Shown here one piece after another: positions 1 to 10,729 of a DNA stretch of 64,000 bases. The position numbers and the translations under genes are program-made. Numbering within the stretch: position 1 is the first letter of the stretch; the number at the start of each line of letters is the position of its first letter. The notes below the pieces were generated by a model. That model was not told the origin of the DNA and made no database searches. It saw only the letters and a program-made list of their open reading frames with translations. Source of the DNA: Nephrocerus scutellatus (lineage: Eukaryota; Arthropoda; Insecta; Diptera; Pipunculidae). The DNA is taken from positions 100,729,908 through 100,793,907 of the forward strand of contig OX352763.1 in the NCBI GenBank assembly GCA_947095585.1. The letters run 5' to 3'.

Positions 1-468
1 AAAAAGACGACAAGCCCTATTATAGACATGGGCGTCACAATGGGAAAACCCTTTACTTCGCATCAGGAAGCCGTTGTGTTACTTTTTCCCTATTAATTGT
101 GAAAAGCTGGCATTATAATATTGTAACCCTTTCCATCTTCATATCCTTCTGAATTTTTCCCGAGAATTCGGGAACAGCTTTTTTCAGCCTAAACGAACCG
201 TCGTCTACTTCTTCATGAAATATCTTAAAACTCATGAAATCCTTTGTGGCTGGCAGAGCGGATTTCGTATGAAACGTTCTACTGGTGATTTGATGGCATA
301 TCTCACTGAACAGCTAAACCAGTCTATTCATTAATTTGGCAAAAACAAAGTTTTTGAATTCGACAATTCGGCATTTGACAGAGTTTGGCTCTCATTGCTT
401 GGGTCGATGAAATAATGCTTCATTGGATTAGAAGCTATCGTTTAGTCCGCTCAATTCAAGTTGTTCTG
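1..468 (+). mobile_element. Jockey-clade non-LTR retrotransposon fragment (reverse transcriptase)
   Basis: This is a decayed piece of the reverse transcriptase of a jockey-type LINE, cut by the left edge. A readable stretch from about 230 to 400 gives CGWQSGFRMKRSTGDLMAYL, followed by an SAFDRVW-like motif A region whose catalytic Asp context is degraded. Stops and frameshifts interrupt it. The same stretch is recognisable in the copies at 23400-24335 (+) and 50045-52335 (-), which is the best evidence for the call. The fragment ends within an RSIQVVL motif near 466, where a mariner fragment begins. It is inactive. Clade assignment is by motif resemblance; the exact family is unknown. Confidence 0.7.
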
Positions 469-469
469 A

Positions 470-772
470 ATTTTTTGCGACGTTTTGAAACCGTGAATGA
501 AACCTGGATTCACCACAATACACCAGAAACCAAGTAACAGTCAAAACAATGGACTTATCCTGGTGAATGGAGTGGTCATCGCTGAAACAAACGGTTGTTT
601 TGAGGAGCTCAAGAAATCATATTATTTTGAGGGCATCAAAAAATTGATGAAAAGTTGGATGAAGTGAATCGAGCTAAAAGGAGACTACGTTGAAAAATAA
701 AATGTTTTTATGCCGAAAAGAGTGTTCCTTATTTCATTTTTCAGGGACTTATTGAATCATCCTCATTTTAGT
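470..772 (+). mobile_element. Mariner transposon remnant, internally deleted
   Basis: Two blocks of a mariner transposase are fused by a deletion. The first (about 482-560) reads VNETWIHHNTPETK, the region around the first catalytic Asp, which here is Asn (VNETW instead of VDETW). The second (about 590-700) is the C-terminus, reading YYFEGIKKLMKSW then CIELKGDYVEK before a stop. About 40 bp later GGGACTTATTGAATCATCC resembles the inverted complement of a mariner terminal repeat, giving an end near 770. The middle of the gene and the 5' end are missing. It abuts or interrupts the jockey fragment to its left. Dead copy. Confidence 0.75.
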
Positions 773-1286
773 GACGTCTTATCCATTACTTTTATCTAAT
801 TTACTCTTTTTTGCATGTGGATGTCAAAGAACTATGCATGTAATCGCAATACTCACAGACATCTCTTTACCCTCTTTAACCATAGGGCCTACGTTGTTCT
901 ACGCATATAGCCTAGTATTATAAAAGGCAAGTCCAGACAGCAGCTAACCTTACGCATAGCCGATAATATTTTACAAGAGATGTTTTTAATCTTGTTTCGA
1001 AAATTTGAATATTTTGTATTCCGTTCGGATAAGTTCGTTTTGCTGTGTAGCACGCATACCTATGACATACAGTTAATACTGTTAAGCTAATTGCCTTTCT
1101 TACAGTGAAGAGCCTTGACGATATGATGTTTAGCATACGGTTGCCTTTTTCGGATTCCATAAAATTACTAAGTGCCTAAGTTCATTCAAAAAAGAGGGAG
1201 GATTGTACCACTCCGAATACATGCTTCACCAAATTAATTTAATTATTTGATCTCTTGCTCGCTAATTCGTTTTATAAAAGCCTAGC
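773..1286. other. Unassigned non-coding stretch
   Basis: AT-rich DNA with no open frame resembling a known protein and no repeat shared with the rest of the window. The 80-codon open frame on the minus strand at 918-1160 has no recognisable motif and is probably chance. Confidence 0.5.
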
Positions 1287-1588
1287 TCGTGGTGCCGTGG
1301 CTCAGTGGAAATGAGCATGGCTACTGAGCAGGGAGTTCGTGGTTCGAATCCCAGTAATACCAAAAGTATTTTTTACCGTTGCCCACCTCTCGCGAATGGG
1401 TGACAAACGTTCCGAGAGTAATAACTTGTCACGGAAAGTTTCTCAATTCGCCACTTGGATCCGGCCTTAAATTTTAGGTCCCTTCCACTCCATTTGTGTG
1501 CAAAAATAAACATGCTCAACACGAATGGTTGTGAGAAGCTAAGCCTTGGACCGCAATGGTCTGTCGCGCCGAATATTATTATTATTAT
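1287..1588 (+). mobile_element. tRNA-derived SINE, copy 1
   Basis: The head (about 1291-1365) carries RNA polymerase III promoter boxes: an A box in TGGCTCAGTGGAAATGAGC and a B box GTTCGAATCC. After the tRNA-like part comes a body of about 220 bp and a tail of (ATT)n following GCCGAATATT. The body includes CGAATGGGTGACAAACGTTC, CACGGAAAGTTTCTCAATT and GACCGCAATGGTCTGTC. The same sequence in the same order recurs at 5134-5398 and, inverted, at 46684-46973, so this is an interspersed family and not a tRNA gene. A short possible target duplication (AGCTCG) flanks it, but that is weak. It would be transcribed by Pol III and moved by a partner LINE. Confidence 0.85.
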
Positions 1589-1782
1589 GATATCAGCTCG
1601 GTTTCTTTTAGAGCTTTTTGAGATCCAGCAATGATGTAAATATTGTCTGCTTTGGCCAGTTTCTTATTACCTTTGTAGGGGAATATTCCTTATTGTTGCC
1701 AGGTTATTGTCACGTTGGCGAGAAGTCAGGCCAGTCTGTCTCTTAGTCTCTCATATCTGTCCATATTCGAGTATGTCCCTTT

Positions 1783-2545
1783 TTAAATTCTCTATATTAA
1801 CTTCACTTGCCCGTGTGTTTGTGGGTTTGTGTGTCATGGAATCTTGCGATCAATTTTTGACCCACTTCCCAAAGTCCTATTTTATTGAAATTTTTATATT
1901 AAAATTTGAGGACCCTCGGGCCACGGAGTCGGTGGGCTCCCCTACAAATATTTTACCTTAATTTTACTCGATTTTCTTCAAATTTTATACACTTGTGTAT
2001 CTCTGATATACAACACTTTTTGTAAAAATTTTGGAGACCCCGGGCCCGGGTTCGTGGGGCCCCATAACTTTTTTTAAAAAAATTATCCCGATTTTCTTCA
2101 AAATTAATACACATGTGTATCTCCGATAGACAAGACTTTTTGTAAAAAATTTGGAGACCCCGGGCCCCAGGGTCATCGGGCCCCAAAAAAATTTTTAAAA
2201 AACTTAACCCGATTTTTTTTAAAATTTTATATACGTGTGTATCTCCGATGGGCAACACTTTTTGCAAAAATTTTGGTGACAGGGTTTGGAGAGTCATGGG
2301 GCCCCAACAAATTTTTTAAAAAACTTAACCCGATTTTTTTTAAATTTTATATACGTGTGTATCTCCGATGGACACAATTTTTTGTAAAGTTTTTGGAGTG
2401 AGGCCCTGAGGTCCGAGGGGTTCCCATATAAATTTTTTAAAAATTAGCTCGATTTTCTTCAAATTTTAACACATACCCATCTCCTATCAGAGAATTTACA
2501 TGAAAAATTTTATTTTTATGGGTTGTTTTATTTACCGAATCAATT
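1783..2545 (+). mobile_element. Family H (Helentron-like) repeat, copy A, with ~120-bp tandem units
   Basis: The left terminus AAATTCTCTATATTAAC lies at about 1785 and the right terminus AGAGAATTTACATG...GGGTTGTTTTA at 2489-2535. Between them about five tandem units of roughly 120 bp repeat. Each contains CGATTTTCTTCAAATTTTA, then GTGTATCTCCGAT, AACACTTTTTGTAAAAA and a GC-rich GGAGACCCCGGGCCC block; unit starts are near 1969, 2089, 2209, 2331 and 2449. Related copies lie at 14.5, 15.4, 18.3, 31.3 and 58-59.7 kb. The termini are short inverted repeats of each other (AAATTCTCTA / TAGAGAATTT). No coding capacity. Helentron-associated non-autonomous elements have this architecture; that assignment is inference. 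The open frames at 1953-2297 and 1985-2176 are artefacts of the repeat. Confidence 0.8.
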
Positions 2546-3794
2546 TTGCCTGAATCGGTTGTCAAAATCAATTTCATTAAAGGTCGGGTGAAAAAGGCGA
2601 CTCGCTTTTTTCGTACAGAACACGCTCAGAGTACACATTTGCTCGCGCAAAGCTGTTAGAAATGCGCACTTTTCAGATCTTCAAATTGGAGAGGAATAAG
2701 TCTAAAAAGTAATCCCGTCATAAAGGCTATCTTGAACATCAACAGATTTAGTTCCAACAAAACCAACAAATCCCTGCCAACTTACTGCTTTTTTGAGTTC
2801 AAATCAGAGTGCTCGTTGCCAACACAATTGGCACTCTTCTGTATTTTGCCCCAAATACCTAGAACTTAGCTGCTTAACTTTCAAATTGGCCTAATTCGGT
2901 TCGTCTGGTCAACTCGAACTATTATTCTTATTTTTTGTTGCTGTTGTTTTTGTCTAGATAATTAAATAAAATTTTCTTCGTTGACTTCTAAATTCTTTTC
3001 TATTTCTGCTCAGCAACAGAAAATAGGTTGGTTCCCTTTACGCTTTCGGCACACCGCCACAGACATGCTGTGATGCTATTGTTTCGCTGCTGCACTACAT
3101 GTGGTAGAGTGGAATTCGTCGGATTTTTGGTCAAACTACTTTGACTAGCAGTTGTCGGCACGGGGAATTTCTATTTCAATTCTGTACATATTCCCTAGTC
3201 GGCCAACACAAAACAGAAAGTTAATTAAAACTTAATAGCGGACAAGTTAACATCTCAATATATACGAGTTTCGAGGTGAAACAGAATTGTGGAACTTTTG
3301 TGTCAAAATTCACTTGTTGATCAGCACAAGAGTGGAATTTTAATTACACAGCACAGCGAGGAGCTTTGAACCACCACACTCATACACACAAACTTGTGAT
3401 GGTTTAATTAAATAACTTCTACTTTCATTTGAATTGAAATGAGGCTATTCAGTCAGTGTTTGCTGGAATGAAAGCAAAAGTGCACAATGTGAGGCGAGAA
3501 ATTTATTTCAATATTAGAACGGCTAACGAGCTAATCTTCTCAAAATTTCTATTGAATTGGTTAACATTTTTTTGTTAATACAGGTGTTTAAAACCACGAA
3601 CAAAATTAAATTAATTGAAACGTGCAACAACATCAATTTCCTCGCGTTTTCTTCACATTTCAGTTTGTTTCTCCTCGCTCCTGTATAATCTGATTACTGA
3701 TCTACATTTCGGGACGAGTTGCTAACTGGCTAGCTAATGAAGAAATTGAAGGCTACATCAATTACCGGCAACTATAATTTCATCAACATATTTC
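2546..3794. other. Unassigned non-coding stretch
   Basis: AT-rich sequence with no long open frame and no recognised motif. It shares nothing I can see with other parts of the window, so it may be unique-copy intergenic DNA. Confidence 0.5.
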
Positions 3795-4290
3795 ACTCAA
3801 AAACCGGGGTCCTGTCCTGCCTACTGCAAAAAGTCTCTCCACCGGTCCCGATTTCGAGCCGATGTCATCCAGTTTGGCAATAATTTATTGCCGCCAAAAC
3901 TTGTGTTAAGTAAGTTAGCAGCCCGGTCTTTTGGAGGGCCTGTACTAGACATAAAAAATAAATGTAAAAATGCAAGTGCAAGTATGGGAAGGAGAAACGA
4001 TGTAAGCAAACTGATAAAGAGGCACCGTATTATCATTGCATTTGTCTCTACAGCCGGGGTCCCCAAAAGATCTCTCCACCGGTGCCAACTTTAAGTCATT
4101 GCCATTCAGTTTGGCATCGCTTATCACTGGGCATCTTGGTCTACGCCATCCTTAAGGACTATCTTACTGTCGTGTTCCATAAATCTTACCGCAAAATACC
4201 TTACGAGCCAGATCCAGTCCTGCCCATTGGAAACATGATTTCTCCGATGATTTGAGGAGTCTTAAAAGATTTGAGAAGGTTTTTTGGCTT
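3795..4290 (-). mobile_element. RTE-A LINE 3'-end fragments (two pieces)
   Basis: Two minus-strand pieces (about 3795-3895 and 4020-4290) correspond to the 3' end of the RTE-A family. On the minus strand the first reads through AACTGGATGACATCGGCTC and then a CGGTGGAGAGA-like stretch, which matches 12258-12340 (+) and the 3' end of the element at 52336-53955 (-). The second piece repeats the same AACTGG...ACCGGTGGAGAGA block, so the 3' end is present twice in direct orientation. No coding capacity survives. The short open frames in this interval are shadows. Confidence 0.65.
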
Positions 4291-4885
4291 TAAGCAACCG
4301 TGCGCCTCTTTCGAGGTCCCATGTTTTTATTTTTGGTGCCAAAAAGTTACCCAATATAGTTAAAGGACTGCATTCCTTCAAATTTGCGCTACACTATCTT
4401 AATTGAGCAAATAATGTTGGATCTTTTGATTCCAGACGTGAAGTTGTGTTGCTTTCATTTATATAGAGTCGCAAAAATTGTTGGATGCCCTCCCTGGGTA
4501 GCCTATTGCTTGACCATAGCTGTTTCTAGTCTTTCTTCTTCTTTGTTGGGAAGGGCAGCTGTTTTATCTCGAATATGATTCGCGGATGCAGTATTTTCTT
4601 TCTACACATCTTCTGCATTGCAATTATCTCAGCTTTTTTTGGACAGGGTATTGGTGAGCTGTTGTACAGTTGAGCTCTAAACAGTTAGTGGACGGTCCAT
4701 GGACGAAAGAAATTCTCCAATCGCTTAGCCGTTTCCGATGCTGTAGACGTCATGTGGACCACAGTGTTTCCAGGGCTGAATTTGGGGTTCGTAAAAACGG
4801 GTTTTATGAGTTATGTTAAGTCAAGTCAAGAACAAAATTAAAAAATTATTAACTGTCACTGTTTCACTTAGATTCTATGGCCTAA
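4291..4885. other. Unassigned non-coding stretch
   Basis: No supported gene. A 64-codon plus-strand frame at 4384-4578 has no recognisable domain. Confidence 0.45.
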
Positions 4886-5105
4886 TATCTTCTTCTTTCT
4901 TTCCTTTACTTCGCGGGGGAGCATAGGGCTTCTACAAACGCCCGTCAACAAACTCGATTTAAGGCCTGAGGTTTCAAGAGACGCCACTCAGTTCCCCGGG
5001 ATATTGCTTCCTCTTCTATTGTCCTTTTCCATGTCTTACTAGGACGGCCAACTCGACGGTTTGCTTGTGGATTCCAGTCGACCGCTAGTTTCGTATGGCC
5101 TAATA
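4886..5105 (-). mobile_element. RTE-B LINE 3'-end fragment
   Basis: On the minus strand this encodes the last part of an RTE-like ORF2. It includes the segment beginning CTGGAATCCACAAGCAAACC, a GTTGGCCGTCCTAGTAAGAC stretch and the end TATGCTCCCCCGCGAAGTAA. It corresponds almost base for base in order to 36180-36365 (+), the 3' end of the longer RTE-B copy at 33960-36370. The protein there would be the conserved C-terminal tail (WNPQG..RVGRL..T motif) of these elements. 5'-truncated, as is usual for LINE copies. Confidence 0.75.
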
Positions 5106-5133
5106 TAATATTCACCAAATTAAAGAGAAAAAG

Positions 5134-5398
5134 GTGGACGCCATGACCATTGTGGTCAGTGCGTTGGGCTACTGAGCAGGTGGTTTGAATTTCGAATTCT
5201 AGAAAAACACCAAAAACCCTTTTTACAGTCCCACGAATGTCCTAGAGAAATGACTCTCACGGAAAGCTTCTCAATTTGGCATTTAAATACGGCTTTAAAA
5301 TCAAGATCACTTCTTTTAGTACACGCACAACACAAACTTAGGCGAGCAGCTATGTCCTAGACAATAAAGATATTTTACGCCGAATATTATTATTTAAT
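5134..5398 (+). mobile_element. tRNA-derived SINE, copy 2
   Basis: Same family as 1287-1588. It shares the head (GGGCTACTGAGCAGGTGGTTT), the body landmarks CACGGAAAGCTTCTCAATTTGG and CGGCTTTAAAATC, and the 3' terminus GCCGAATATTATTATT. The A box is degraded and the B box is reduced to TTCGAATTC. It has more substitutions and small deletions than copies 1 and 3, so it is probably older. No clear target duplication was found. Confidence 0.8.
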
Positions 5399-6389
5399 AG
5401 GCACAGGCATCTATACACACCACACTTTAAAATATTCAATACGATATAATAAGCAAGCGTTTTCCGTCTTAAAAAACTAAATAGGTTTGTTGGAGAGCAA
5501 ATCTTCAGGGACTCCCAAAAGCTCAAAAGTGTTTGACTCCGAAATTTATTTTGTGTGTTAAAATAAGAAGAAGCTTAGCAGAGATTTTCCATCGGGTGAT
5601 AAATGTATCTAACCAAATGGAACTTAGCTCATTAGACTTAATTTAATTGATTGCATTATTTATTAGTTTAATTATGGGGATAGCACACACAGAAAGAGTT
5701 TTATTTTATCTAAAGCGCTCCACACTTAATTTTCATTTTATCTTGAAAAGTGCAATTAAAATCACCTGACCAGGAAGATTTTTCCCCATTGACCAAGTGC
5801 ACGAATTGGCACAAAATGCAACGAATGTTCATTAGAACGTAGAAAGCATAGAAATTTAAAATGATTGCAAGAGAAACATTCACAAATCGATAGCAAATCA
5901 ATTAAAGCCAAATCTGTGCGCAAATCTGTAGAAAATCGACCTTCTTTTTAGTTTCGAGAAGATTTTGTTAATAGGAGGATATTGGAAAAGTTTTAACGAA
6001 GTTCAACTGAAAACTGCTCACAAAAGCACTTCACACTTTCTTGATTCTATAGGAATGTAGGGCTCCCAGAGAAAGTCAGTCAATCAATGAGGTACATTTG
6101 TTGAGATTTGATAAGTTCGCCCTGCAATAGATAATAAAGAAGAATTCAAAACAAAATTAATTAAAAATGCATTTTATATTGAGTCTAAGTCTATCTATAC
6201 TTTAAAGTTATATGAGAACTATGTAGTATGTACTCTCAACTAAATTTAGGTAGCTAAAAATAGTTAAAACCTTTGCCACCCATTTTCCGATACTCGAGGG
6301 ACTCAAAATGCAGCACACTAAAAATGTATTTTTAAAACCGAGACCGGCACTCACCAAATGACGAAACAAAACGAGACGAGCGCTCAGCA
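5399..6389. other. Unassigned non-coding stretch
   Basis: No gene supported. Small minus-strand frames at 5710-5901 and 6208-6390 have no recognisable motif. Confidence 0.45.
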
Positions 6390-8075
6390 AAGGCTGGAAA
6401 CAACAACCAGCCGGATACTAAGGCCCATAAGCCTGTGACCAGTACCACCAGCAAAAGTGAAGCCGATAACGAGTCACGCAACAAACCGCCGACCAACAAA
6501 CGGTATAGGGATCATCGCGCGGCTTTTAAAGTCTTGGAAAAGTTGGCTGATATCCCTGAGGAGCACCTAACGATCAAAAAAAGGAGTTCGTAGCATAGGT
6601 GAAGTTAGCTGTGGAAGGTGGAAAAAACCCGCCAAGGACCTAGAGCCAAAAAGGTCTCAGGAGGAGGTTGAAGCCGGAAGCAGTAAACGAGTTAACGTGC
6701 AAGCGGAGACTCAACCGGTGGCTCTTAAGACACATAAGACGAAATCGTTTAGTGATGTCGTCAAAGAGCACGGGTTGATGCTAGCCGTCATTGACAATAG
6801 TCATGAGGATGGGAGCATCACGCTGGGAAAATGGAAAACAGTGTTTAACGCGCTAAACTCCATTTTCCTTTATGTTCGCGTCTGGCGTCCTACCGAACCT
6901 ACCTGTTATGTAGATCATCAGCAATCCAGATCTTCCGACATCAAGTTGGAAGATCGTGAAACCAGAGAAGAGAAGGCTAAGGGAACTTTAAATTATCAAC
7001 TATGGTTATCAACATGGAATCCTTGGCTCCTCTTGCAAAAACTAAGGGAATAATCAACTTCGGGTTCGGGTCGATAACTCTCAATGTTTATAAGGCAGAC
7101 GATGTCAACAAGGGTAAAGAAGTGGACCATTCCGATAACGGGGGTCCCGAATGCCCTGAGGACATCGGGCTTGTCCTAGATGCCGATAGTCGGTCCAGCG
7201 AATCCTCTCTGGTATCGAGGATGGGCAACCTTTAGATAGTAGAAAGTTAGCAACTCTGTTCGTCTACCTGATCACTGAAGCGTATACCAGGCTGAGGTGC
7301 TGGCGATTGAAGAGGTTATGAGTTGGCTGAAGCTTCAAAGAAGATTATCATTTATGTGGAGAATAAGGCGGCCATAAAATCGTTGGAGGCGGTCTTGCTG
7401 AAATCTAAGGTGGGGTTGAGCTGTCACTCCTCTGTCAACGAGATGAGTGAGCAGTTCAATATAAGGATCATTTGGGTCCGGGCCAGAAAGATGTTTAGGA
7501 GAACTAAAGGGCGGACGAGTTCGCTAGACGTGGTATGACACTCCAGCTGGTACCGGAAAGGGCAGAGGTAGGGAATCCTATCGCGACACTGAAATTTGAG
7601 CTTCGGAAAGAGGCAGAAACAATAACAAATGTAAAGTGGGAAAACACCGACACTTGCAACATTTCAAGGCAGGTCTGGCCGAAGCTGGACTTGAAGCGCT
7701 CAACTGCGCTTATTTCCCTACAAAGACGTGAACTAAGAACGGTTGTAGGGATAATGACAGGATACTGCCTTTTAGGGAAACACGCGAGAAGGATGGCTGT
7801 CGAATATAATGACTTCTGCAGAAGCTGCATGGACGAGGAGGAGACCATAGAACATCTTCTTTGTTCATGTCTGGCACTAATGCACAGAAGGCACAAACGC
7901 TTAGGTAAGCGGTTAATGAATATCCTATCAGATCTCGAAAACGGCAAAATGCGAGATATATTTCGATTCATTAGGAGCTCTGAAAAGGGGAAAGGTATAA
8001 GATCCTGTGGTAACACAAAGGACCGCGAATGGTCTAAGTGAGCATTAGCAACCTAACCTAACCTTACCTAGGTAT
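6390..8075 (+). mobile_element. I/LOA-group non-LTR retrotransposon, internally deleted
   Basis: Remains of both ORFs of a LINE with a C-terminal RNase H. From 6390 to about 7235 lies ORF1-like sequence: a basic N-terminus (KPPTNKRYRDHRAAFKVLEK), then AVIDNSHEDGSITLGKW, a pattern seen in ORF1 proteins of LOA/R1-group elements. The endonuclease and reverse transcriptase are gone. From 7323 RNase H sequence appears (IIIYVENKAAIKSLEAVLL; FNIRIIWVRARK), then the C-terminal domain at 7535-8041 (LQRRELRTVVGIMTGYCLLG and a C-x2-C...H-x4-C knuckle CRSCMDEEETIEHLLCSC). The 3' end near 8045-8072 is CCTAACCTAACCTTACC. At least three frames are needed to read it, so it is dead. Confidence 0.8.
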
Positions 8076-10140
8076 GCAGGATGTGTATAAGTTCAAGCAC
8101 TCAGGTACTGTCTTTCACATAGGACCAGCAGCTGGAAAATGGCGCACATTTTTTGGAATCTAATGATCCCAACCGATTTCCCTTACTTATCTTCATGGAC
8201 TACGATTTCGTCCAAGCAGGCGATACGAAAGCTATGAAAGGCTGTTTGTCATGACTCGTCAAAACCAGCCATTTATCCGTAAATCCAAGCTCCTGGTATA
8301 CAACAATGGTAGAAAGTGATGACAAAAGACTCGATACCATAATCTCTTGTCAATGCATGGAAACCGAAAAACTTTTGATTCTTGCTATTGGCGATAAAGA
8401 CAAATATGCCATATTCGTATACTCCAGCCAAAAAGGCACAGGAAAACACTGGAAATTCCTAAAAATGGGGAGAAAGGTATTCCATCCGGCTGATTATAAG
8501 CTTCTATTAACAAGATGTTCAGTATATCGGTTGAGTATATAATTTAAGGGCTCTTAGAGTAGTTTTGGCTTAGTTAGTGATGATGGAGCTTAATCTTAAA
8601 GCTTAAGCTTAATTAGATGGCTATACAGATAAAGACTAGCTTCGATTTATCTCTTTGGTGTAAACCTCGTCTATTCACTTGGCTGTAATCAGCCATGGAT
8701 ATCACAGTTACTATGTAGTTATTGAGGATATGTGTGAGTGGTCCTAATATCAATATGTACCATGTACCATCTTCAGCGGTTAAAGCTGATATATGTATTT
8801 ATATATATCTGAATATTACTTTGGTGGATTATTTTAAAGATTCTATTTTAAGTTAGGATCAAAATAAAACCGAAGACGCGTTTATTGTGTCATCATTTTT
8901 CGATTTCCATAAACGGAAACGTCTTCAGTGAATAAAAGGAATTCTACCGCGGAATAAATTCAACTCCTTGTAAGAAGAATAATGCAAATGTGCCATACAC
9001 ATCAACCGACTGACATCCTACTGTTCTGACAGGTTACAACCTCAGATACGACGACTCAGTCTCAGTTCATTCATGCGTCGTCTAACTATCACGGTCTTCA
9101 ATAAATCCCAACGTTCATCTGTTTGGCAACGGATGTTGTTATTTTCCTTTGTTGGACTTCGTTAGAAAATGTTCCTTATCCTTCACAATATTTACTTTTG
9201 CAATTGGTGTGTGAACATTTCTATTTATGACATTTTTGAATTTTTGAAAAGATACTCGTACCATCTCTAGTTGCAAATTTAATCGTAGTGGTCAACAAGA
9301 TTTCTTTGTGGTCGTTTTGTTATACTTCGTCGAAAAAAGGAGTTTGGAAAAACCAAACCCAAAGAGAATAAATTAAAAAATCGCTGTCAGACAGTAAGAC
9401 ACTTTTTTATATATTTTATTCATAAGTCATCGTCTGTGTCATTGTCCGTGAAATGTGCACGTTATTCTTAAATCCAAAACAATATATGCATAACTTCCAT
9501 TTTTGCTATTCAGTCGGGTTGACAAGTGTCAGTTTTGTGTATAGGAATATATAGTTATATATAGGAAATTGAAAATATTTCATGGTGACCATCCGTTGTC
9601 CAATTGTACGACGTCTTCCCAATTAAATTTTCAATTTCCAGCAAAAATGCTGTTGCTCACGGATTTCCCCAAACGTACATTGTGAGCTGTGGCATAAGGC
9701 ACGACGCCTATAGCCTGTGCTGTGCATCAAAAGTGCGGTCAGCAGCAGTCGTCTTTTTGTATGTCTGTCTGTCTGTCTGTCAACTTGTCAAGTGAACTTT
9801 GATTTTAGTTAACGTTGACCACATTTTACAGACAATAAAATTTGCTTGGAGCTTTATTACGCAGAAACATATTCTTTTGGCAAAAGGTATGACGGACAGG
9901 TCATTAAGTTCAAAGGTTTCTTTGAAAATCCATGAACGACAAAGCGCGGCTTGTTGCAAAACCTCTCAAAGTGTCAAAGTGTCACGCAATTTACTATAAT
10001 TTCATTGAAATTACGTCAAATTAGAACCAAAGGGGTTTTCACTGACATAATCAATGATACTGGCATGGTTGGAATTGGCTTTTGTACAATAGGAACTTTT
10101 TTGTTATAATTTTAAAAACAAAAATTGCTGAGTTTCTGAG
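8076..10140. other. Unassigned stretch with a small open frame and a (TCTG)n microsatellite
   Basis: About 2 kb without a recognisable gene. A plus-strand frame at 8306-8542 (78 codons, start ATG at 8306) reads well (e.g. LLILAIGDKDKYAIFVYSSQ), but I do not recognise it and see no splice partners. 9762-9781 is a TCTG tetranucleotide microsatellite inside a longer chance frame. An inverted pair GAAGACGCGTTTATTGTG / AAACGGAAACGTCTTC flanks about 8871-8930. No LTR pair was found. Confidence 0.45.
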
Positions 10141-10705
10141 GCTCTAGCATGCATACAAAACCAAGGAGGACACTTTGAGCAACTGTTATAACTGTTGTTG
10201 TACACACATAAAATAAAAATTATCTAAAACCACATAGCCTATGGAGAGCTTACACAAAAAAAAACCTTTTTTAAAATTTTACCTGCTGCAGGTTTTCCCA
10301 ATTATCATAAAATCTATGGGTTTTTCCACAACTTTGTTAATTTTTATTTTTATTATTCAAATTCAAATTCAAAAATTAGGATGGGCAAGAAAACTGGAAC
10401 AGGCATAGAAGTTGGGTATCTGTAGACTCAAATAAGATATCAACATTTTTTAAACGCAGTTACAAAGAATAATATTTCTTCTAAAAACAAAGTCCAAAAC
10501 AAAGTTTCTACCGTTAGTATTAACCGAGTATTTTCCGTTAACATGGGTCGGAGTACACCAAAGTAAGCTTTTTCCTAAATCCCTGATAAATGATGTCAAC
10601 ATTAGAGATAGACCCTTACTGTAAAAAGATTTTTTTTCTTAGAATATACCCAAGAATTATTTCCCAAATTATCTTTGACGAATTAGGGGACACCCTGTAT
10701 ATAAA
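10141..10705 (+). mobile_element. Tc1/mariner-type transposon, 3' part, copy 1
   Basis: The first 100 bp is the end of a DDE transposase gene (GCTCTAGCATGCATACAAAA; in the better copy it encodes ALACIQNQEGHLEYLL). About 450 bp of 3' non-coding DNA follow, ending with TTAGGGGACACCCTGTATA. The same stretch occurs inverted at 60960-61790, with shared landmarks AAAATCTATGGGTTTT, ACATGGGTCGGAGTACACC-like and ATATACCCAAGAATTATTTC-like. The terminal ACACCCTGTA resembles the CAGGGTGT ends common in this superfamily. The 66-codon frame at 10590-10790 crosses the boundary and is not a gene. Confidence 0.65.
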
Positions 10706-10729
10706 GATATTAGTAGAAAGAGAACGTGT

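Noticed and set aside
1287..1365. tRNA gene call
   Set aside because: Pol III boxes are present, but the segment is the head of a repeated SINE with body and tail.
1953..2297. 114-codon minus-strand open frame with internal similarity
   Set aside because: It is the ~120-bp family H repeat read through; the protein repeat mirrors the DNA repeat, and the same happens at 14794-15066 and 59263-59484.
8860..8960. Possible LTR or polyadenylation region (AATAAA-rich, inverted GAAGACG/CGTCTTC)
   Set aside because: No second copy, no TG..CA ends and no neighbouring retroviral-type genes.
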